Origin: Nymphaea colorata
Lineage: Eukaryota > Streptophyta > Magnoliopsida > Nymphaeales > Nymphaeaceae
Assembly (NCBI RefSeq): GCF_008831285.2
Contig: NC_045141.1
Location: 3,040,001-3,104,000, forward strand
Direction of reading: 5' to 3'
DNA length: 64,000 nucleotides
Below the pieces are notes generated by a model. The model saw nothing but the letters and a program-made list of their open reading frames with translations. It had not been told where the DNA came from and ran no database searches. Made by a program: the position numbers and the translations under genes. Every line of letters starts with the position of its first letter. Positions within the stretch are counted from its first letter, which is position 1. Below, in pieces: positions 1 to 11,600 of this stretch.

Positions 1-1522
1 CAAAGTGACTCCAAGTGGGCTGATGCAATGAAAGAAGAAATAGATGCCCTGAGAAGAAATATGACATGGGAAGTGGTGAAGATTCCTGAAGCCGCTCACT
101 TAGTTGGATCCAAATGGGTGTATACCATCAAGTACAAACCAGATGGGAATGTTGAAAGACATAAAGCTCGACTTGTGGCCAAAGGATTTAGCCAGAAATA
201 TGAAATTGATTACTTGGAAACCTTTGCTCCTGTTGCGAAAATGAAGATAGTGAGGGTGGTTATATCCCTAGCTGTGATGAAGGAGTGGAAGATGTATCAA
301 CTGGATGTTAAGAATGCATTCTTCAATGGTGACCTCGAAGAAGAAGTATATATGCATATGCCTCCAGGATATGAAGAACCAGAAAAATGTTGTAAGCTGA
401 AAAAGGCCTTATATGGCCTTAAGCAATCGCCCAGAGCATGGTTCGAACGACTGAGAAGAGTGATGATACGTGATGGATACAAACAAGGAAATGGAGATCA
501 CTCTGTTTGTGAAGAAGAAGGAGAGCAGGGTTACTCTCCTGCTGGTCTACGTAGATGACATGATTGTCACAGGAGATGATGAGGAGGAGATTAACAAGCT
601 AAAAGGGTTACTGGCTACAGAATTCGATCTCAAAGATCTTGGCAAGCTAAGGTATTTTCTTGGTATGGAGGTTGCTAGGTCTAGTACTGGTCTTGTACTA
701 AACCAAAGGAAATACACATTAGATCTGCTGGAAGAAACTGGTAAATTGGGATGTAGACCTACTCCTACCCCATTTGACACTGGGCACAAGTTGAGCCTTA
801 GAGATGGAGAGCCTCTCTGTGAAGAAGACAAGGGAAGATATCAACGTCTGGTTGGGAAGTTGATTTATCTTACTCTCACGAGACCTGATATCACCTTTGC
901 GGTGAATGTTTTGATCCAATTCATGCATGCACCAACCGATGCACATCTGAAGGCTGTGGACAGAGTGCTATGCTACCTGAAGAAAAATCCTGGCAAGGGA
1001 CTCCTGTATGTGAAACAAGAGACTGTGAAAATCGAGGGCTATTCTGATGCGGATTGGGCAGGTTGTGGTGATACCAGACGATCTACTACAGGGTACTGTG
1101 TCTACTTGGGAGGAAACCTTGTTGTATGGAGGAGCAAGAGACAGGATGTTTGCTCTAGATCTAGTGCAGAGGCAGAATATAGAGCAGTTGCTATGGGAGT
1201 GTAAGAATTACTATGGTTGAAGATATTGCTGACTGACATTGGAATAGAGATTGAAGGACCTATGAAGATGTACTGTGATAACAAGTCTGCAAACAACTTG
1301 GCCAACAATCTTGTTCTTCATGACAGAACAAAACATGTTGAAATTGATCGTCACTTCATTCGGGAAAGAATTGATGCGAAAGAGTTGATTTTACCTTACA
1401 TGAAGTCTGAAGACCAAACTGCTGATGTTCTGACGAAAGCTCTACCTTCAGCTTCATTTGAGAGGAATGTATCCAAGTTGGGCATGTTTGATATGTATGC
1501 CCAACTTGAGGGGGAGTGTTGA
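1..1522 (+). pseudogene. copia pol remnant (RT and RNase H)
   Basis: The stretch encodes the copia polymerase C-terminal half: [14 protein letters not shown], the RT motif [28 protein letters not shown], the catalytic box [12 protein letters not shown] near 540-575, then RNase H motifs ([28 protein letters not shown]) and a terminal AQLEGEC before a stop at 1520-1522. It is broken twice. The frame shifts between 480 and 520 (after GNGDHS), and a TAA at 1202-1204 interrupts RNase H. It cannot make a full polyprotein. Family assignment is by direct reading of the motifs. Confidence 0.88.
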
Positions 1523-1762
1523 TAGATCGTATGTTTCGGGTCTGGATCCATACCCGACCCGCCTTGTAGCCCGTTTTGGGCACTACTTAAGTCATGTAAC
1601 CCTAATCCTTATGTGTTAATGATAATCAAAAGAGAGAGAGTGTCTGGCTGCTAGTGGGCACCAACTCCTCCTCATTCGTGGTTTTTTCTCCCTCGTGTTG
1701 AGGGTTTTCCATGTTACATCGTGATTGTTGTTCCTCTTCCTCTTCTTGTTCGTATTTCTACA
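1517..1762 (+). repeat. LTR of copia A (3' LTR)
   Basis: The LTR starts TGTTGATAG directly after the purine tract and ends TATTTCTACA. The end was set by comparison with the 5' LTR of element E, which ends TTTCTACA just before its primer site. The shared segment GTGTCTGGCTGCTAGTGGGC also matches E. Length is about 246 bp. Confidence 0.75.
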
Positions 1763-2470
1763 CACGTAATAAAAGTGAACATGAGAAAAGGATTTCCTTC
1801 CACTACAAATCTGCCAGAGGGTGCCCCCATCAATTATATAACAAAATGGATTATGTACAATTAACACAACACCATGAGAGGACGAATCTAACTTGCAATC
1901 AGATTGTCCCTTTACAATTGAGCTCCCAGAGCACACAATTTCAAAAGAAGGGATATGATGTCTACAGTAGGATCAGAATTTATAGAGAGATGATACTTCA
2001 GTAGTAGAAAACAAGGAATTTCTATTTGAAGAATTAGCAAGTCTTGTCAAGCAGCTCTTGATGCGGCATCTCCAAAATGCTGGACCAACTATAAGGCTGA
2101 TAGAATTCTTCATAATAGAAATAACAGCAAAATCTCTTCAAGCAATTTCAAGCTAATTGAGTAGGAGGGAGTACGATGACATAGGAGGCCAGTTTTTGCT
2201 ACCTGGCCATCTACCATGAAGATAAGGTAATGTGATTATGAGTTTGAACAACAATCTGCAAGTGGACCTGGCCTACTGGAATGGGAACTCCTTCGATGTT
2301 TGGTTTGATGTTGGTAGAAAGCCATACATCCGCCTCACGATAATGGTTGGAGTTTAGAAGAAATCTTTCCCATAAACTGCTCAAATCCCTCCAAATAGAA
2401 TCAGCTACTGCCCTAACTCAGTAGATTCAGTTGGAGAGAGTCTAAAGTTATAAATTTAGATAACCCTAAT
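1763..2470. other. no recognised feature
   Basis: This 0.7 kb holds no convincing ORF, splice-bounded exon or terminal repeat. A short plus-frame stretch near 2260-2345 (DLAYWNGNSFDVWFDVGRK) vaguely recalls LINE reverse-transcriptase C-termini but is too short to call. Confidence 0.5.
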
Positions 2471-3380
2471 GTGACGTTTGGTGTGTGGGGCAGGGCCGGC
2501 TGGATCAGGGTCCAGACCCAAACCCGAAACCCACCCGTGCGAAGAGGAAGCCAATGTGGGGCTCCTCTTCCTCGTCTTCCTCTCTGTCTCCCTCTTCGTC
2601 GCTCTCTCGTCTCGCTAGCGGGAAGGCGTCACAGAGAAACAGGAGGCGGAAGAAGGAGCAGCGGCGGAGGTGTGGCGGCATTGAGGTAAGCTCACCTGAT
2701 TTCTCTCTCTTCTTTCTTCTCCTTCTCCCTTTCGCGTTTCCTGTCTGTCTCCCCCTCTGTCTCGAGCATTTTTTGTGCAGTCCCTCTCTTTTGCCACCCT
2801 CTCTCTGCTTGAACTCTCTCCCCGTCTCTTCTGTCTCCTCCTCTCCTTCTCCCCATTTTCCTTTCGTTTTCCCCTCTAACCCGAGTCTTCTCCTCTGTCC
2901 TGCACAGTCTCCCTCCTTTGCAACTCTCTTGTCCCTCTGCCCGCACTCTCTCTCTCTCTTTCTCTACCGCTAGCCATTTTCACACGCAGCCCCCTCTCTC
3001 ATCATCTCTCTGTCTCTCACCTTCAGCCGAGCACTCTTTGCATTCCCCCTCTCACCTGCCCTTTCTTCCCCACACCTGATTGTTCTCTCCCAAACCGTGC
3101 GTGTGTTTCCCTCAGCCAATCCAGCTCCTTCACTGCCGGATGCCCTATTCTCATGGCAGACCTCTCCCTTGAACTCTCTTTCACTCATTCTCACTCTATT
3201 TGAGGCTGTTGGGTTGGAATTGCAGCTTGGGGGAACACGTCTTTCCCCTCATAACAGCGAATTGAAGGCATTGGTGGCGACGGCATTGTATAATTTTAGC
3301 CGCTTGGGATTCGGTCGAGCACTTGAGGTGGCTGCCGGGAGCACTGCAGCAGCTAGGACTCTAAGAGTGGGATGAGCGAG
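2471..3380 (+). other. CT-rich tract, possible untranslated leader
   Basis: Dense CT-rich sequence follows a serine/arginine-coding stretch. A good splice donor (GAG then GTAAGC) lies at about 2685. Such tracts are typical of plant 5' leaders, but no recognisable protein follows. The long frames across it (for example 2485-2973) are low-complexity and not supported as genes. The stretch could be a captured or decayed first exon. Confidence 0.3.
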
Positions 3381-3558
3381 GCCTAATCGAGCCTAAATTG
3401 TCTAATGTTTTTTGTTAGCACATGTATAATTATTATTTGAGCATGCTAGACTCAACATTAGATGATCTATAATGCACGTTAGCGACTTTGCTATTTTGGG
3501 AAAAGTCTAGGACTATTTTGGAGGGATGATGATCTAAGTATATAATTATTTTTTTAGC

Positions 3559-3792
3559 ATGGTGAGGCTAATAATTGAAGTGGTTAGAGAACATGATAGA
3601 GATTTCGATGATGTTGAGAAGGTTTCGAACCATTTTAACAAACTCGTGACGTATGCTTTTGTTGATGTGCATATACATCGTTTGTTGGGAAGCTTGTTTG
3701 TTGGGAAGCTTAATTGTGGGGTTGATGTCTCGACTTGGAAAGCAAGTGAGAAACGTATTAGTGATTGGTTGAATCAAAAACTCGAAGCTTAA
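3559..3792 (+). other. unrecognised 77-codon ORF
   Basis: A balanced-composition reading frame (starts MVRLIIEVVREHDRDF, ends ISDWLNQKLEA) stands out against the surrounding low-complexity DNA. Similar-looking coding texture continues with frame changes to about 4080 (KLEAFWVILATCDKYGG), where it abuts truncated copia B. I do not recognise the family. It may be a remnant of an unidentified transposon or gene. Confidence 0.25.
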
Positions 3793-4083
3793 ATCGTTTG
3801 GTCACAACCTCAAAGATTTGGGAAGAGACCTATTGGAGGGCTTTGTGGGCCGATACTACCTATCAATACTCTCTTGAGGCGATGACCTACGCCTCAGTGA
3901 TTCTATTTCATACTTGTATAGATTGTAAAACAAAACGAGTAGAAATCTTGTCACTTGACTTTGTTGCAGGTACACCGAGCACGTCGAGTAGACCTTGAAC
4001 GACAAGATTCGAAGCTCGAGGCATTTTGGGTAATTTTGGCGACGTGCGACAAATATGGCGGCATTCCGGGCAAATCCCTACAT

Positions 4084-7000
4084 CAATGCTTCGATATTGT
4101 ATAGGATCTTCATATAACTCTCTGTCCTGGACACTTAGTCTTTGATTTAGAACACTAGAAGTTCCAATAGGCTTACAATTAGACAAACTTGTCTTTTTCA
4201 GTAGATCCAATGTGCATTTTTGTTGTGTCAATGTGAGGTGATCATTGTTCCTATCAATCTCCATTCCAAGAAAGAATCGTAAATCACCAAGATCTTTCAT
4301 TTTGAAGTTTTGTATCATCAAAGCTTTTGTATCTTCTATGTGTTTTTCAGAATTGTCTGTGATAACAATATCATCAACATATATAAGAAGTAAAGAAAAT
4401 ATGTTTTCCTTTCGATAAATGAAAAGAGAGTGATCTAAATGATATCTCCGAAAACCACATTCTTGAATCTTGCATGAGAAACTGTCAAACCATGAGCGTG
4501 AGGCCAGTTTGAGTCAATAAATAGATTTTCTTAGTTTACAAACCCATCCATGAGAGTCACTTTTCATATATCCTGGAGCTTGTTCTATATATACTTCCTC
4601 CCTCAAATCACCATGAAAAAAAACATTCTTCACGTCTATTTGATGTAGTCTCCATCCATATTCAACTGCCAATGATATAATCACATGGGTCGTTCCCATT
4701 TTGATCATAGGGCTGAATGTCTCATTATAACCTTCTCCATATTGCTATGCAAAGCCTCGTGCCACCAATCTTGCTTCCACACTGCCATCAGGTTTATATT
4801 TGACTTTGTAAATCCATTTCGATCCTACTACATTTTTTTCTTTGGGTCTAGGAACAACTTTCCATGTCCCACATTCATGTAGTGCATCTATATCTTCATT
4901 CATTGCCCTAATCCAATGCGACGACTTGGATGCATCTTCAAAAGAAGTAGGTTCATCTTATTTAATAACTTGGGACATAAAGAGTTGAAAATCTAAGGAA
5001 AGATTACCATAACTTACCCATCTATGAATGGGGTCTCGCACTCGCACAGATCTTCTAACAGGATGATCATCATAAACTTTAACATGGCAAGAGGTAGGAT
5101 TGCCATCTATCCCTCTTTTCTGACGAGTGTAAACCTGTCCTGAAAATCGACATGAAAACTTGTTTTCTCCTTCTTTCCTAGCTGGAACGAGTTCTTTGTT
5201 TCCTTCTGTTTGTGCGATATGTGGAGATCATATCTCATCATGTGGGTGAGATTCTAGACTGCCTCCTACAAATAATTCAGTACTTACCCAAGGATCATAT
5301 GATTCCATGGGTTGAGAATTCTCAGTAGGAATGTTAAAGTTGTGTTCATCAAACACAACATTTCTTGATACTTTGATGCGTCTGGTTGTAGGGTTATAAC
5401 ATCTGAAACCTCTGTATTCATCTGCATAACCAACAAACCTGCACTGGATTGCTTTACTTTGAAATTTATTTCTTAATGATGAGTCAATGTGAACATAGCA
5501 CACACATCCGAAAACCCTTAAATCATTGTAGTTTGGATTTCGACCAAAAAAAGTGAAGGAGATTTTGAATCCAAAACTGTCATGGGCAGATGATTTATTA
5601 TATCTACAGCAGTGTGAAAAGCCTCTGTCCATAGAGTAATAGGAGTATTACTATCATGCATCATACTCATACCACTTTCCACGATGTGACGATGTTTCCA
5701 TTCAGCTACGTCATTTTGTTGTGGGGTGTATGGGTATGAAATCTGTCAAGTTATCCCATTTTCTCGTAAAAAGTGAATAGTCATGTGAAGAATATTCTCC
5801 CCCACCATTTCACTGGAAACACACAACCTTAGACAAAAACTGTGTTTGGATTTTAGCATGAAATTCTCGAAAGATACTAAACACTTCTGATTTTTGTTTC
5901 ATAAAGTGAATCCAAGTATATCGAGAATAAGAATCTATGAACAAAACATAATAGCCGGAGCCAGACATGGAATCAATGGGAGCTGGCCCCCATACATCAG
6001 AATAGACAATGTCAAAAGGTTTAGAAACTCTTTTATTGATATTATGAAAAGTATATGGCTCTTATATGGTTCGCAACTAAAACAATTTTTGTAATAGGAA
6101 TAAAAGATAGATTGGATTTTGGAATGAGATTATATGATACAAGTTTTTCCAAAAACCCACGACTACAATGTCCCATACGACCATGCCATAAATTTGGCTT
6201 ACCGACATCTTATTGGAGACAACTAGAACTTGGAATTTGTGAAGGTGCGTTGGAAGGAAAGCATGTCAATTGAGCTGGACTTGAAGAGGACTATAAGAAA
6301 TAAGGACTTTCCTGGAAGACATACATATTTCATTGTCGTTTCCCTTTAGCGAATGTTTTCTTTGTTAGAAGATCCTTGACATACACAAAGGAAGAAGTAA
6401 ATTCAATAGATGAGTTTGTATCATCTACAAGTTTAGAAATGGAAATAATATTTTTTTGATATTTGGAGAAAAGGCAACATTTGACAAAGATAGTGGAAAT
6501 GATGATGTTGAAAGAGAAATTTGTGCATTCCCAACATGTGTGATAGGATGAAAACTTCCGTCACCTACATTACTTTTACCAGAATAAGGAAAAAGATCAT
6601 GTAACTTATCAGCATTTCTAGTTACATGAGTAGCAGCACCTAAATCCAAATACCATTTGCCTTGCTCATTTTGTTTCATCGTCATCTTGGAGAGAGCAGT
6701 CATTAATATTTGTTGCACATCGGCTGGTGGAAGTTTGACATTTTGTTCAACTTCAGGTTTATTACCTTTGTTTTGTGGGTTGAACCAGCAATTGGCTTTG
6801 ATATGACCCTTCTTGTTACATTAGAAACACATTGGCACTTTCTTTGTTGTATTGGTCTGAAATCTTCCTATAACACTCGGTGTTGGCAGAATACCTCGGC
6901 CATTTTGTCCAATATGCCAACGATTCATGCCTCCTTGATGAGCCTCACTTCCTTTTCTATGACATGCAGCAGCTTCAATAACTAAAATATTGTGAGCATT

Positions 7001-7654
7001 ACCTTGGTTTGTTCCTCTTATCGGTTGTTTCATGTTCATTTCATGTTGAAGCAGCTTGCCCTGAAGCTCATTGAAGGTGGGCAAGATAGACAAAACTTTA
7101 AGAGCAATAGTGAAGGCATAAAAATCTGGTCCAAGACTGCTAAGAGTCTGATGGACTTTTTCTTTGTTAGAAACAAGGTATCCAGTAACTCCCAACTGAT
7201 CAGCTATCCCTTTAACACGTCCCAAATATTCCATAATCGACATTGATTCTTTGTTGAGATTCTGAAATTCCTTCTTCAAATATAGAATACGTGCCTTTGA
7301 AATCTGAGAATAGGTTTTTGCAAGTCTGACCCATAATTGTCCTGCTGTACAGTCATCAGAAAGAGAAATGAATACTTCTTGACAGAGTGTTGATGTGATA
7401 TATGCAACAAGACTTTGATCTCATTTCATCCATGTTATAAATTGAGGATTATGAATTTCCTGAGTGGAAATTGTCTCCCCTCTCTCATTCTTAATCCCTT
7501 GTTGAATGAACTGTGGTGGGATTGGAGTGGAACCATCAAGATGCCTGTACAGATCTTGACTACTTATAAAAGGAGTAATCTGCTTTTTCCAAGTAAGGTA
7601 GTTGGAGTGGTTCAGTTTTTTAGAAATAAGGTATGGTAAGAGGTTGGATGACAT
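4084..7654 (-). pseudogene. copia B gag-pol remnant
   Basis: Pieces in several frames are readable. Gag starts near 7654 (MSSNLLPYLISKKLNHSNYL) and continues at 7279-6821. Protease is at 6718-6425 (LGAATHVTRNADKL, where the usual D-S-G is changed to LGA). An integrase C-terminal piece is at 5632-5228 and RT pieces at 4708-4514 and 4321-4084 ([17 protein letters not shown]). Many stops and frameshifts separate them. It is more decayed than F, so probably an older insertion. Confidence 0.82.
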
Positions 7655-7867
7655 ACTGGATTGGGAGAGAGAATATCCATGATAATTTATATATCTATCA
7701 ATGAAGATATATACTAAGTACTAACATAAATATAAGAATGTTGCCAAGATAGACGAAGGATTAGGAGTAGAATGTTAGAAGGGGTATAAGAGAAAACCAA
7801 CCAAGAGATTTCAAGTCTGTTCAAACATTCTCTTTGGTAGAACCAACCAAACCTTGCTTTGATACCA

Positions 7868-8218
7868 TGTAAGATTTTGGGTATCGAACTATAACCCGCA
7901 ATCAGTTTCAGCAAAGGAAAGGTTAAGAAAGAGAACAAGAAAAGATAAATGAGAAAGGGAAGTAAGTTTTTACATTCTCACGCAACCCATTTATATAATG
8001 ATCCCTCTACACAATTTACAAGAATCTAAAATGAAACAATCACAATAATCTAGAGTCTAGAGTGAAGCAACACAATAATCTAGAGTCTAGAGTGAAGCAA
8101 CACAATAATTTAAAGTCTAAAATAAAACAATTACAAAAATTACAATCATAACCCTACCTAGATAAATGTGATCAGACATAGTTAGACGTGCTGGATTTGG
8201 ATCAGATTAGATCCAACA
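7868..8218 (-). repeat. LTR of copia B
   Basis: On the plus strand it reads TGTAAGATTTTGGG ... AGATCCAACA, with TG/CA ends and the primer site immediately to its left. It contains a short tandem repeat (AATCTAGAGTCTAGAGTGAAG, about 33 bp, at 8045-8115). It has no partner LTR because the other end of B is deleted. Confidence 0.7.
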
Positions 8219-8469
8219 TCTTATCAGAAATAACTTAGCTGCAAGATGTAAGATTTTTATGTAATAAACAAGAAACAGTTGCCCTACTTTGTCAAGTAGT
8301 TCTCCACTCTATTCGCTTGCAAGGGACACAAAAGCATCTCGAAGTATTGGTCAATTCTAGAAAAGAATGATATGATAGAAGAGTATGACATGTTTTACAA
8401 GAGAAAACAATAGCTTGCGATCCAGACAAGAAACTCAAAATTTAATGCACAATTATGTAGTATAAGAAC

Positions 8470-8601
8470 CTTAGAATCTCCACTGAAGGAATTATAGACA
8501 GCTTCTGTGGCCAATGTGGCCGCCAAAGGTATAACCCCTCCAGTCATCAGCTTCGCATAGCAGGCTATATCTGGTTGACGGCCTAACAGTTCTGCTGCAG
8601 A
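8470..8601 (-). CDS. BIO3-BIO1: BIO3-BIO1 exon 11: PLP lysine
   Basis: It encodes residues 691-734 ([20 protein letters not shown] ... [10 protein letters not shown]). The Lys of AKLMTGG is the Schiff-base lysine. Acceptor GTGGTAG|TCTG, donor AAG|GTTCTT. The donor predicts at least one more exon (the family continues with a GHSY-containing segment), which I could not find between 8469 and 1. Confidence 0.93.
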
Positions 8602-11600
8602 CTACCACAAACTTAAAATGAAAAACAACAATTTCAACTGCCAATAAGACATGGAAAAAAATAGCCACGATACAATATACAACTCCAGCCAACCTCAACC
8701 CCAAGGCGCCAAAAGCCTGTAAATACTTCATCGTATATGACTGGAATGCCGCGCTCATGACACTCATTGATAAGAATCCTCTGGAAAAGTGGATCAATCA
8801 TATGCATACCACCAGCACCTTGGATAACTGAAAAGAAGAAAAGGTTCCATCAAAAGGGACCTTTATATTTGCTCCAAAATGCAACAAACTTGCTGAGAAA
8901 TGCAAACAAGCTGGATCTTGTATAGTTGTGCTCTCATTTCTTAGCTGTTCTAGATCTGATTAAGTACAGGATATCAACAGCTTGCATCCTTGTATGAGGT
9001 GTAAACAGGTTAGCAGATCGGCTACATGTTTAAGAAATTGATACACATTACAGTTGAAGAGGGGAAAAGAAAACTAAAATGACAGAAAAATTACTTGCAT
9101 CTTCACAACAGACAAAGATATCATAATGCATGTGTTTTATTTAGGCCAAGCTTGATGGCATTTATTTATTTTACTTCAGGATATACAATCGTGAAAAGCA
9201 TGGTAAGCATAAAAAGTTTATCAAGAAGGTCTAATATCTGGCCAATTTCCCAAAAATTTTAAGTGTTGGAATACAAAAATTAGGAGTAACTCTACTCTCC
9301 GGTCCTTGCTTCTGTCACGTGTGAATGCCTTAGTAATTGCTAAGAAGTATCCTAAACATTCAGCTCCTAGTAGAGTTAGGCTGCTAAGTGCTTGAAAAGC
9401 ATAAGCACTTAGGTTGCAAATAAACTCAATTGTGTAACAGCTGCCAAGTCAAAATAGGAAAGCTAAGCAAATATGAGAGTCCTTGCCTGGTTCAATGATC
9501 AGTGCAGCAATATAAGAACTTTTTGACCCCTCGCATAAGGACAACTGGCCTGATATATAATCAGAATATGCTTGGGACAGAGCAGAAATATCCCTGTTTC
9601 TGGAAAATAGCTGATTGCGACAGCCAAATGCTGTATAAAGAATAAGAAGAAAATCTATTAAAAAATTTGATATGATAAAGAGGAAATTATTCTGATCACA
9701 GCAGCAGCATATTGACTTACAAAGGATATCTCTACTCAAATGGTGAGATTGCAGAACACTTGGCAACTGAAGTTTCCAAACCATATTGCTGAGAAAGACA
9801 GTTGGTGGATCAAGAAAAAGCCCTCTCCCTGTATACCTGACAAATGTAAATATTTGGTAAGTGAAGATAGCTGGAAGACATGCTGAAGTATACTGCTGAA
9901 AGGTACTTGATCAGTAAGGAATGTCTATGCTCAACTAAGATATCCCAATGCCCACTGAATAGGCTCCATGAAAAATAGACACAAAATGAGACACACTTAT
10001 TGAACTCACAACGACAACGACTAACATTTCCAGAACTGCACTAAACAATAAATGATAAGCTAAGCTGCTTGTAAGTTCAACAGCTAGACATGGATGCATA
10101 ACAATGGCATTTGAAGTAACATTTAATGAAAGTGCAGCATGCTGTTAAGAGTCTGATCATTTGAAGTAACATTTGAAGTAACTCACAACGACAACGACTA
10201 ACATTTCCGGAACTGCACTAAACAATAAATGATAAGCTAAGATGCTTGTAAGTTCAACAGCTAGACATGGATGCATAACAATGGCATTTGAAGTAACATT
10301 TAATGAAAGTGCAGCATGCTGTTAAGAGTCTGATCATTTGAAGTAACATTTAATGAAAGTGCAGCATGCTGTTAAGACATGGATGCATAACAATGGCATT
10401 TGAAGTAACATTTGAAGTAACAAATGTGGTTTATTCACTCCAAAATCCTTACTAATTCCAATCAATGTTCTACAATCCCTTCACTTGGGGCTGGGCTTGA
10501 GATAAGCTGATGTGTGATCCGCCAGAACAATTTGGTTACTCAGCCATGTTATGGCAGCATTTTGTATTTACAGTACATTGACATATGTATATCTCATGTT
10601 CTTAACTAATTATACACTGAATACACGTAAACATTGAATTTTCAAAAATATGCTTACTAAAATTATGTTACTAGTATAAGCCTACATATAATTTCAGTTT
10701 GTAGCTTGTACATAGAACACAGTTCACATAGTATTTTTGTGCCATACACAAACATATTACATGTATGTGAGTCGGTAAAAACCAACCTGTGACTCAACTG
10801 ATCCATCTAATTCAAATGAAACTCAAAGGACTTGACTATGCCATCCCATGACTCGCGTCAGTCTTGTCAATTTCCTGGCTATTCATTATTTTATCAGGTT
10901 GACCAAGTCAATCAAGTTGACTTGCGGATTTTCAAACATTGTTTTAATCACACGGACATATGAGATAAGTAATGGAAGTGTGATTAACAAGATGATACAC
11001 CAAGTCACGAAATAGAAATATAACAGATAATTCAAAAGGACATTTGGAAAGGAATTGATTATTGATGTCATAAGTATCTATAAATAAGCAAAGGGTTGCC
11101 TATTGAAAATTCAAGTGGCTTCCAGAGATAATTATTACAAGGGCCATCCATTCATGTGACTGAAGATGTGACAAAAGGAATTTTTGAAGACAAATGCTTC
11201 ATTTTAAAAACAGCCACAAATTCCTAAGAAAGAGAGTCACTAACCAACAACACAGTGATGACCCTTTTTCAAAGGAAAACATTGTTATTAGCTATGTTGT
11301 TAAGGTGTTGCCTAAGTCCACACCCGTTCCCTACGTCCATCACTTAGGGAATGGGTGTGGTGCTGGTGCCTAGGCACACCTAGGCTGGACTAGGCGCCAG
11401 CACGCCTAGTCCATGGGAAGGTGTATATCTGTTATTTTATTGTATATACTATGTACATTCTGTTATAATGTATAATATATGTACAATCTGAAATAATGTA
11501 TATTTATGTATTGTATATTAATGTGTCATATATGTACATTAGTACAATCTCAAGCAATTTTTAAAGTGATTCCATCTGCGGTTGAATGAATTTGTTATAA

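Larger units (their letters stand above)
1..1762 (+). mobile_element. Ty1/copia retrotransposon A, 3' part
   Basis: This is the 3' portion of a copia LTR retrotransposon; its 5' part lies left of the window. It shows reverse transcriptase and RNase H coding, a purine-rich tract (TTGAGGGGGAG) at 1506-1516, then the LTR at 1517-1762. Coding sequence and LTR resemble element E (30489-35566) closely enough to be the same family. It lies in what is probably the 3'-side intron of the biotin gene or just outside it. Confidence 0.85.
4084..8218 (-). mobile_element. Ty1/copia retrotransposon B, 3'-truncated
   Basis: This degenerate minus-strand copia belongs to the same family as element F. Going leftward it has an LTR (7868-8218), a primer site TGGTATCAAAGC just inside it (7856-7867), gag, protease, integrase and reverse transcriptase remnants. 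Similarity to F stops abruptly at about 4084 inside RNase H, so the 3' coding end, purine tract and second LTR are missing. It lies beyond exon 11 of the biotin gene. Confidence 0.85.

Noticed and set aside
2485-2973. 162-codon Ser/Leu/Pro-rich frame
   Set aside because: CT-rich tract gives long frames by composition; no domain, and a splice donor lies inside.
10004-10431. Repeat array considered as CRISPR
   Set aside because: Units of about 177 bp are contiguous with no spacers, in plant intron DNA.
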